Origin: Nephrocerus scutellatus
Taxonomy: Eukaryota; Arthropoda; Insecta; Diptera; Pipunculidae
Assembly: GCA_947095585.1 (NCBI GenBank)
Contig: OX352763.1
Coordinates: forward strand, 36,568,010-36,632,009
Direction: 5' to 3'
DNA length: 64,000 nt
The translations under genes were made by a program, and so were the position numbers. Positions 21,596 through 29,882 of the stretch are shown here, in pieces. The notes under the pieces are model-generated. The model did no database searches. It was not told where the DNA came from and saw only the letters and a list, made by a program, of their open reading frames with translations. Every line of letters starts with the position of its first letter. Position 1 is the first letter of the stretch.

Positions 21596-22700
21596 CAACA
21601 TCGTCAACCATGCATTGAATTACAATTACAATCCCGCAACACTTCAGGGTTTTGTATGTCTGCAGGTTCTGTAATTTCCAAACAGCTAAATGCAAAGCCC
21701 ACAAGTTAAGTGGGCGTTTCAATTTAGGTGAACAGAGTGAAACATATCTGTAAAATCATTTGCACAAAAGGTGTGAAACACAAGATACGGATTTGTGTTA
21801 ATTTATGAACGAGATATAAAGTAGTTCAGAAGAGCTGTCTTACCAGATCGCGGAAATAACAAGTTCACAAGCGCCCGCTGGAATTTTCTATACTTTTTTC
21901 ATTAACTTGTTTCGTTCTGTTAGTTTGTGCTGAGTTGCTGGCTTTTTCCCGGCTATCATTGAAATTGAAATTTTCCTTTTATTTGTACAGCATACACTAA
22001 ACCAAAAGATTTTTCATAGTGTCGTAAGTATGACTAAGAACCTAAATTCTGAGAAGAATTCGTGCTTAAGTTATTTGCGTTAGCCAAACGTATAGGTGCG
22101 TAGGGCTTTTACTTTTATAATTGGATTAGAGTCCGAAAATTGTTCGATAATTTGTCATCTTGACCGAAGTAGGCCTTGTATGATTCTTTAACAAAAAGTT
22201 GATCGAATTTAAAATTTAATTTTTCGGTCAATGTCTTCTTTTATTTTACTTCTTCTTGGGTTCTTATTCTCTTTAATTTAGTAGGAGAACACTGTTCGTT
22301 TTGAATCGTTAAATGATCACGTTCATGATTAAGACTACTATGATAACAATGCGTCATTCCAGACTTTTATTCAATAGACAGACGTATGATAAAGAAACAT
22401 AATCACAGCTACTTACATTAGGAATTTTAGAAGAGATTGTAACTTTGGAGTCAAAATACCTATCAAAATTATCAGCGATTATTTTTCAAACTATAATTAT
22501 AAGCAGTACTCAATGGCTGAAATTATGAAAAGTAATATTGAAAATGTAAGGATGGATCTGCATTGCGATTGATCGGGAAACTACTGAATGCTCAAAACTT
22601 GGTTTGATCCACTAGCGCAACAATCAAGTTTGTGATATAGTGCTTGCGCTACCTCCTAGTGGTGGTCCCCGGGCAACTATGTATATAACGTTTGTCTAGG
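21596..22700. other. unassigned sequence
   Basis: No supported feature. GC content is low throughout and there is no repeated unit. Confidence 0.4.
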
Positions 22701-22708
22701 TAACGTGG

Positions 22709-24330
22709 GTTAGCACCCTGCGGTACCAAAAAATGCCCGCTACCGACACAATAACTGTGATAAGTAATGATCGAATAATGACGACTTTTGGCTATTGTAC
22801 CCGGACTAAGATTGGTTTCTGGAATATGAGGACGCTCCTTGACAAAGGGAGTGAAGGACCTCAAAATGCCAGATTTCTTCAACTGGAACGTGAATTTCTT
22901 TCATATAATTTGGACATACTGGGAGTGAGTGAAGTAATATGAGGATCAGCTCAAGCGATGAAAGGAGCATTGCTCTACGGTCCTTAACCGTGTATTCCCC
23001 AACCATATGCACCCAAATCAAACGGAGCAAACGGAAGTAATTCCGAACTCGTTACTCAACTCCCAGTTGAGATCGCTACCGCGATCAACGCACTAAACAA
23101 CAATAAGTCGGTAGGACTAGATGGTATACCCGCAGAGCTTCTGCGTGCCGCTCCAACGACATCAGCAGAGCTTTTATATCCTCTTGTAGAGAGAGGTTGG
23201 GAGGCAGAAAGTTTTCCCGACGAGTTGAGGCAGAGAATGATTGTCAAGCTCCCTAAAAAAGGTAGTCTTATGGATTGCGAAACCTGGAGAGGGATATGCG
23301 TTCTTACTGCAATTGCAAAGGTAATAGCCAAAGTAGTACTTGAACGAATTAAGGAACATCTGGAAGACACACTCGATGCCGAACAAGCAGGTTTCCGCAT
23401 TGGATCCTCCTGTGTCGACCACATCAACACCCGGCGGATCATTATTGAACAGTGCGTTGAATTCCGGTCACCACTGCCCGGTCACCACTGCATCCGCTGT
23501 TCATCGATTTTGAGAAGGCGTTTGACAGACGTCAACATACAGATTATCTGGTTCGCCTTGCGCATGAGAGGTATACCCGATAAACTAATAGCTGTTATTA
23601 AAGCAACCTATGATGGCTCTAAATGTCATGTGCTGAGGAATTCAAGATCGTAAGTGGGGTACGACAAAGTTGCATTCTATCGCCGATACTTTTTTGTTGG
23701 TGATTAGCGATGTGCTTCGCGCAGCTTTATCTACTGGAAACGGCGGAATTCGTTGGACTCTTACATCTCAACTCAAACATCTGGACTACGCTGATGACGT
23801 TAGTTTACTCTCACACAGGATTATGGAGCTGCACCAAATGACAACAAATGTGGAGAGGGAGGCAAATGTTGCGGGTTTGAAGATTATTACTGCCAAAACC
23901 AAAATCATCAACCTCGGCACTAACTCAGTTACTCATGTTAACATTGCTGGACAGCCGGTAGAGAGTGTAGAGAGTTTCCAATATTTTGGGAATATTGTCT
24001 CGACCGAAGGTGGAACCGAACAGGACATTGTCAGCCGAATCGGCATAGCCAAATCAGTGTTTTGAATGATGACCATGATATGGCAAAGCAATGCGTTCAG
24101 CTTAAACACCAAGCTGCGACTGTTCCGTCCAAATGTTGAATCTGTGCTGTTGTATGGGTGCAGCACTTGGAAGGTGACCGCTGCTATCACAAAAAGATTA
24201 CAAAAGTTCATAAATAGGTGCCTACGGAACATCTTAAGGGTTTTCTGGCCTAACCGTATTGACCTCACAGTCAAAAATAAACATGGGCAAGAAAACTGGA
24301 ACAGGCATAGAAGTTGGATATCTCAATAGT
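22709..24330 (+). pseudogene. RTE-like (type A) retrotransposon, copy 2, endonuclease deleted
   Basis: It begins with TTAGCACCCTGCGGTACC, the same bases that open the copy at 49141. It encodes RTKIGFWNMRTLLDKG...LDILGVSEV, the start of the endonuclease, then jumps to SAQAMKGALLYG of the linker, so most of the endonuclease is missing. The reverse transcriptase follows (LPKKGSLMDCETWRGICVL, VLERIKEHLEDTLDAEQAGF, RGIPDKLIAVIKATYDGSKC) with an intact YADDV at about 23787 and TTNVEREANVAGLKI. A frameshift lies at about 23500 and another near 23650. The 3' end after VFWPNRI at 24260 diverges from copy 3. Confidence 0.82.
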
Positions 24331-24817
24331 CAAACAAGATATCAACTTTATTTGAAAGTAGTTATAAAGGCTAGTATTTCTTCTAAAAATTGAGTCCTAA
24401 ACAAAATTTCTACCAATAGTATTAACAGAGCAATTTCCGTTAACATGGGTCAGGGTACACCAAAGTAAGTTTTATCTCCACTTTAAGTCCCCGATAAATC
24501 ATGTCATAATTGGAGATAGACACTTCTTGTAGAATGATTTTTTTTCTTATAATATATCCAAAAATCATTTACCATTATCCTTGATGAATTAGGGGACACC
24601 CTTTATAATCTATGTATATAAAAATGAAATGCTGTTCGTTGGTAACCTCATCCACTTGAGAATCGGTCCTCATTTTTATTTTTTTATGTTTTCCATAGTA
24701 ATGTTTATGCGGAAAAAAATTATTAGAAATACCAACAAACCATAAATAGAAAAGTTGTCCGGAAACTTGAAAACTGCGGAAAAACTGAAAGTAAAGTTTT
24801 CCATATGAATTTTGTAA

Positions 24818-26120
24818 TGGGTGTTTTTTTAGGAGGTTTGTTTTTCCGATAGATGTCGTTTTATTTTATGACAGTTGTTTTGACAGCTCAAAGTGGCATT
24901 TCTACTCAGTATTGTTTGGCAAATCATTATGAATAGGTTAACTCCAGAACAACGTTTTCAAATCGTGGAAATTTATTTTCAAAATCAGTGTTCAATTAAA
25001 AATGTTTATAGAGCACTTCGTGAATTTTATGGTGCACATAATCGTCCGTCAGAGACCACCATAAAGAACGTAATTACCAAATTTTGGTCTACATTCACTC
25101 TTTTGGATGCCAAGCCACCGACAAGAATGAGAAGAGTTCGTACAGAAGAAAATATTGCTGTCGTTGAGGCCAGTGTCGAAGAAAACGACAATTTATCGAT
25201 TCGTCGTCGTGCTCAGCAAATTGGACTTTGTCCATCGACTTTATGGAAAATTTTACGTAAAGATTTGGGTTTGGTGCCATACAAAATTCAATTGGTGCAA
25301 GAATTAAAGCCACACGACCATCGTTTGCGCCGTGAATTCAGTGATTGGTCGTTAAATCAATTGAACGAAGATCCATTTTTTTACCGTAAAATTCTCTTCA
25401 GTGATGAGGCGCATTTTTTGTTAAATGGATACGTCAACAAACAAAATTGTCGCATTTGGAGCATAGATAATCCACACGCCGTTCAAGAATTACCAATGCA
25501 TCCTGATAAATGTACTGTTTGGTGCGGTCTATGGGCTGGTGGGATCATCGGTCCATATTTCTTTAAAAATGAGGAAGGACGACGCGTTACCGTGAATGGA
25601 AATCGATACAGAACCATGTTAAATGAGTTTTTGTTGTCAAATCTTGAAGATATGGATATGGATGAAATGTGGTTTCAACAAGATGGTGCCACTTGCCATA
25701 CAGCACGTGAAACAATCGACTTATTGAAAGAAACTTTCAACGACAACATTATTTCGAGAAATGGTCCGGTGAATTGGCCTCCGCGTTCGTGCGATTTGAC
25801 GCCACTCGATTACTTTTTGTGGGGATACGTGAAGTCATTGGTTTATGTGGATAAACCTCAATCGATTGACGCTTTGGAAACCAATATTCAACGTGTCATT
25901 GCTGACATACGCCCTCAAATGCTTGAAAAAGTGCTGGAAAATTGGACCTCCAGAATGACATTTGTGAAAAATAGTCGTGGTAGCCATATGCCAGAAATTG
26001 TGTTTAAATGTTAAATGCCAAAAAATTATCTACCAAATAAAAAAAAATTTTGGTCATTTCATAATTTTATATGTGTTTTATTCAAAAAAAAAATCGGCAA
26101 CCTCTTAAAAAAACACCCTT
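24818..26120 (+). mobile_element. complete mariner transposon, DD41D group
   Basis: This is a 1303-bp element flanked by TA (24816-24817 and 26121-26122). Terminal inverted repeats are ATGGGTGTTTTTTTAGGAGG on the left and, read inward, AAGGGTGTTTTTTTAAGAGG on the right, with two differences in 20. One uninterrupted transposase gene fills it. Size, ends, TA target and enzyme agree. It lies inside the Helitron, so it is the younger of the two. Intactness suggests recent activity or a recent arrival. Confidence 0.93.
24929..26014 (+). CDS. mariner transposase, DD41D, uninterrupted
   Basis: A cut-and-paste transposase of the IS630-Tc1-mariner superfamily. I start it at the second in-frame Met (MNRLTPEQRF), giving 361 aa; an upstream Met at 24893 would add 12 residues unlike the family. 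Residues 1-55 and 73-115 form the paired helix-turn-helix DNA-binding part. The catalytic acids are D159 (SDEAHF), D252 (QQDGATCHT) and D294 (LTPLDYFLWG). The last two are separated by 41 residues, hence DD41D, a group described from tephritid flies and other insects. The C-terminus reads SRGSHMPEIVFKC. All key residues are present and there is no stop or shift, so it may be functional. Neighbouring elements are all decayed. Confidence 0.93.
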   Translation: MNRLTPEQRFQIVEIYFQNQCSIKNVYRALREFYGAHNRPSETTIKNVITKFWSTFTLLDAKPPTRMRRVRTEENIAVVEASVEENDNLSIRRRAQQIGLCPSTLWKILRKDLGLVPYKIQLVQELKPHDHRLRREFSDWSLNQLNEDPFFYRKILFSDEAHFLLNGYVNKQNCRIWSIDNPHAVQELPMHPDKCTVWCGLWAGGIIGPYFFKNEEGRRVTVNGNRYRTMLNEFLLSNLEDMDMDEMWFQQDGATCHTARETIDLLKETFNDNIISRNGPVNWPPRSCDLTPLDYFLWGYVKSLVYVDKPQSIDALETNIQRVIADIRPQMLEKVLENWTSRMTFVKNSRGSHMPEIVFKC

Positions 26121-26728
26121 TATGAACTCGCGACCATAACTCACAATTCCAACGATGGACTTGCGTAATTCTTTTTTTTGTTTTGTTCGTTATGGTCCTG
26201 GGAAACAATGAAATTTACAAAGAAAAGTCGAACAGTTCAGACAAACAGCAAAAATCATAATTTTTGCGCACTCTCGATCATAACTGACGATATGAACGAA
26301 ATATTTGGTTGATTATTATTTTTTGTTTGTTATGCTCTCGTAAAAATTTTAAGCAAAAGAAAATTCGAGAAAATCTGAAAAACGATAAATTGGATATTTT
26401 TTGAGGAAAAAACTCAATTGATTGTTTTCGGTAATTATTAAAACTCTGGAAAAACGCATTCCAGCCTAAAAATAAAAATAAATTTGTGTTGATTCGCGAT
26501 CTGTCCAACAAAAGTCGGTATTTCATTTCTATTTCAATAGATTCCAATAGTTGGCGCTACGTGCGCAAATGTCATTTCACAGCTGATCCATTTGCACGGT
26601 ATTTCTTTTGCAATCTGTCAACGCGTCCCAATGATTCCGACCGACATGCCATTTGACTTTAAGCGCTTGCAGTTTCGGCTGCGGTTTGCATTCGCAATTA
26701 CAATAAACAAATCACTAGGGCAGTCATG

Positions 26729-26852
26729 AGTGTTTGCGGCCTTAACTTTGAAAATCCATGCCTCTCGCATGGTCAATGGTATGTTGCCTGTTCCAGTGTC
26801 GGAAAACCATCAGCTTTGTTTGTTTACGCGTCAGACAACAAGACAAATAAAA
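26729..26852 (+). pseudogene. Helitron helicase C-terminal remnant
   Basis: One frame reads SVCGLNFENPCLSHGQ, then WYVACSSVGKPSALFVYA, then SDNKTN. This is the end of the PIF1-like helicase of Helitron RepHel proteins, where the family has LYVACSRVGKPS; the Arg is Ser here. Only about 40 residues survive. The frame before it is broken and the usual VVY ending is replaced by lysine-rich sequence. It supports the Helitron assignment and its orientation. Confidence 0.72.
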
Positions 26853-26924
26853 AACAGATCGCGTACCTTTTACTTGCGGTTGAAGTGAAACTTTTTTGAC
26901 TTTGTGGGCAAAAAAACTTCCAAA

Positions 26925-27565
26925 AGACCCATAAGTGACCCCCAAAGACCATCAAAAGATCCCTAAATCTCCCAAAAGAATCATAAAAAGACCTCCGAAA
27001 GATCTTCAAAACAACCACAAAATATCCCCAAAAGGCCCCAAAAAGACTCCCAACAGAATCATAAAAGACCCTCCAAAAAATTATTAAAGACCCTCAAAAG
27101 ATCATCAAAATGTTTCTATTAAATATTTATATATATATAGATGTTTAATATTTTTTTTAATTATTTATGTATTTAAATATATTTAATTAAAATTAATTGT
27201 ATAATAATTTAATTAAACAATTATTATTTATATTAACGCCAAAAAACTTTCAAAAATCATCAAAAGAATCCCAAAAAGCTCCAAAAGACCCCAAAAAGAC
27301 CCTCGAAAGACCCTCGAAAGACCCTCGAAAGACCCTCAAAAGACCCCCTTAAGACCCTCAAACGACTACCAAAAGACAATAAAAATACCCCCAAAAGACC
27401 CCAAAAGACTCCTTAAAAAGACCCCTAAAAGACCCTCAAAAGACGCTTAGAAACCGTCAAAAAAAACCCTAAAAAGACTCCCCAAAAGACCGCAAAAAGA
27501 CCATTAAAGGACCCCAAAGGACCCTTAAAAGACCCCCAAAGGACCATCAAAAGACCTTTAAAATT
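26925..27565. repeat. degenerate array of about 10-bp AAAAGACCCC units
   Basis: Units such as CCAAAAGACC, CTCAAAAGACC, CTCGAAAGACC and CATCAAAAGACC follow one another. An AT-rich island (27120-27235) splits the array. One strand is strongly purine-rich except for C runs. It lies inside the Helitron near its 3' end. Confidence 0.8.
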
Positions 27566-27889
27566 CCCCCATCCTCACCGCCGATAAAATAGTGAACGAA
27601 ATAGTGATGGTCAAGCAAACAATCAAAACAAGCAAATCCTTTGTTTCGATTGGTTTGCTATGACATTGCAATGGAAATGTAAATAAAACACCGTGAGATT
27701 CTCTGTGATTTCAAATTTAATGGAAGAAAATTAATTATTGTGTTGACATTTTTTTCTTAATTTTACTTTGATTTGACATTTCAAAGAGCTGTTCACAAAT
27801 TCACGAAACGATCACAAACAAATGTATTAAAAGTTGGACCGGACAACATCTGTCGGGTCAGCTAGTAATAAATTTAAAAAAAAATTAAA

Positions 27890-28178
27890 TTGTTTGCGGA
27901 TGTCATTTATGGAAACTCACATTTACCAATCGATTTTTATGAAATTTTCAATATATATTACTGAAATGTGTAGCTTGGTTATAGGCTATAGTACACCCCC
28001 ATTTCCCCTTCCTGGGGTTGTACAAAGAAAAATGTTATTATCAGCCATATTTACTAATCGATTGTTATGAAATTTTCAATGTAAATTATTGGTAGGTGTG
28101 GGAAGGTTATATTGTATAGTATGCCCCCGATCCCGGATGTTCATGGTTACGAGTAACGAAGCGCCCATAAATAGCTAG
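27890..28178 (+). repeat. second Helitron-type 3' end with two 117-bp units
   Basis: TTACYAATCGATTKTTATGA AATTTTCAAT occurs at 27925 and 28052, each followed by a TTATAGG/TATATTG stretch and a run of C. The stretch ends with a perfect hairpin GTTAC-GA-GTAAC (28146-28157), a 17-base spacer and CTAG/T (28175-28179), the signature of a Helitron 3' terminus. No matching 5' end was found. Confidence 0.45.
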
Positions 28179-28182
28179 TAAC

Positions 28183-28313
28183 TAATACACACAAAACTAA
28201 CAAACTCTAGTTTTAGCTGTCCATAGGACCAATTTTTTTTAAATTGTTTTTTTTTCTCCTTATTCTTTCCTATGAACAGCCACCAGACTTTGGCAGTTTT
28301 GTGTATGTGTTAT
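28183..28313. mobile_element. 131-bp foldback MITE
   Basis: The two halves are inverted: TAATACACACAAAACT...GCTGTCCATAGG on the left and, read inward from the right, TAACACATACACAAAACT...GCTGTTCATAGG. The arms are about 45 bp with some mismatches, around a short T-rich loop. It is inserted five bases after the CTAG end just described. Confidence 0.6.
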
Positions 28314-28744
28314 TGTTTTTCTGTTGTCTCTTAGTTTTGGAATAAGTCAGATGCAAAAATTCTTCCATTAATGTTAACCCTGGAATCGTGTACGATCCAT
28401 TTTTTGGGTAAAAATTACCGGCAGCGAATACGTGGAATTAGATCCACCAGCACTTCTACCACACAGAGTTATTCCCCCTATTCTGCTGATGACTGACACT
28501 CAGGTAAATACTGAGTATGTGAGGGTTAAAAGCATGTTATCTATCCAAACAATTAATCAGACCCTTTTCCTATAAGGAAATCCCTAATCCAAATAGGGGA
28601 GAGCATCAGCAAGCTGGTGAGTTTTCCAACAGGTTACTGTGACTTGCGGTGTCACGGTAACAAAATTGTTGTGGAATCAGGAACAGAATGTATATTGTTA
28701 ACTTTTGTACTTTTTGTGAATGCCCAGCATTACTTTGGTTAGTT

Positions 28745-28920
28745 AGACGCATTTTTTATATGGGAGCCTTCTGATCCCGGGGACAGATCACTACCAAATT
28801 TCAATAAAAAGTGTTGTCCATCGGAGATACACATGCGTGAAAATTTTGAAGAAAATCGGGTAAAGGAAGTGGGTTAAATATTGATCACAAGATTTGGCCC
28901 GCCAGCCAGCCACGGTAAAC
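28745..28920 (+). repeat. dispersed repeat family R1, copy 3
   Basis: ATATGGGAGCCTTCTGATCC, AATTTCAATAAAAAGTGTTG, CCATCGGAGATACACATG, GAAGAAAATCGGG, GGAAGTGGGTTAAATATTGA and CCGCCAGCCAGCCACGG follow in the family order. The GCACGCGAAGTTA end is missing, replaced by GTAAACGAC. Confidence 0.65.
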
Positions 28921-29814
28921 GACTTTTGTACCACGTGATCCTTAGATGGAACGATGGGAATATTTAGGTTACAAATTATGGGACATATTGGAGGGGATAC
29001 TCAAAATAAAAATAAAAAATCAACTGAAAAAACCATAAACGAGTCTTTAGCTTAAAGGTGCTCTTCCGATCGTTTCTATAATGTATCTTTGTTATAACTC
29101 ATAACCAATTGATAGAATTCTCTTCAGTATTCCAGTTTACTGACACGATTTTTCTAGCAACTGGCCAAACATTTTATTTGTAGCCATGCAAGCTATGGGT
29201 ATGCTTATGTACAGCCTCAATAATTAAGACTGTATGAATTGAATAAATGCGACTTTCAATTTAAGAACATGACTTAAATTCGGAGTTTAAATTAAAAATA
29301 TAAAAGCATTTAATAAAATTATTTTTGAAGTACGAATGTACGGAAGAGGGGCAAAAACACAGATCGATAAATAAATGTACTGATTAATGGACGGACATGT
29401 CTTTATGTAAATATTTGTCTGCTCAATACGATGCCAAATGGGTGTCACAAAGATACAGTACAATCAAAGCAAAGGAGAAATTGAAGTAATTTATTCTATT
29501 CCACTTCACACCCACTTCTTAACAAGACTCGCACTGCGCAATTAAAACTCTAACGTGGGTTAATTTGTTTTTATTTTGAATTTCCCGTATGCGTCGCGCA
29601 ATAGTGACAATGTAGCGAAGACAACTCACAAGAAAACTTATCGCGCTGATCACAGGGATCGCTTGCAATTTAATTCAAATGCACAGCTGTCTATAATCAA
29701 CAAATACAACAACAACAACAACATGTACCGATTAATATCAATTTACCATAATTCCCCAATGCACATTGGCGTACAACTTAATTAATTGTATTCGCTCTCT
29801 TATTTACCCCACAG
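28921..29814. other. probable end of the first intron of the transporter gene
   Basis: AT-rich single-copy-looking sequence that ends with a polypyrimidine tract and acceptor TTTACCCCACAG at 29814. Nothing else recognised. Confidence 0.4.
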
Positions 29815-29882
29815 TAATTCTGGTCCCACAACAAGGAGAATTGCATTCGCAGCTGGACAGACAGACGGACGTTCGTGAGAAA

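Larger units (their letters stand above)
24609..27865 (+). mobile_element. Helitron with helicase remnant, hosting a mariner
   Basis: The 5' end is A/TCTATGTATATAAAAATGAA and the 3' end CAGCTAG/T, so both ends obey the Helitron rules (5' TC, 3' CTRR, insertion between A and T, no duplication). An imperfect hairpin GACCGGACA-ACATC-TGTCGGGTC (27838-27859) ends two bases before CTAG. Inside lie the last part of the helicase gene (26729-26852) and a long degenerate purine-rich array. Without the mariner the element is about 1.95 kb and has no Rep domain, so it would depend on an active relative. Confidence 0.75.
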
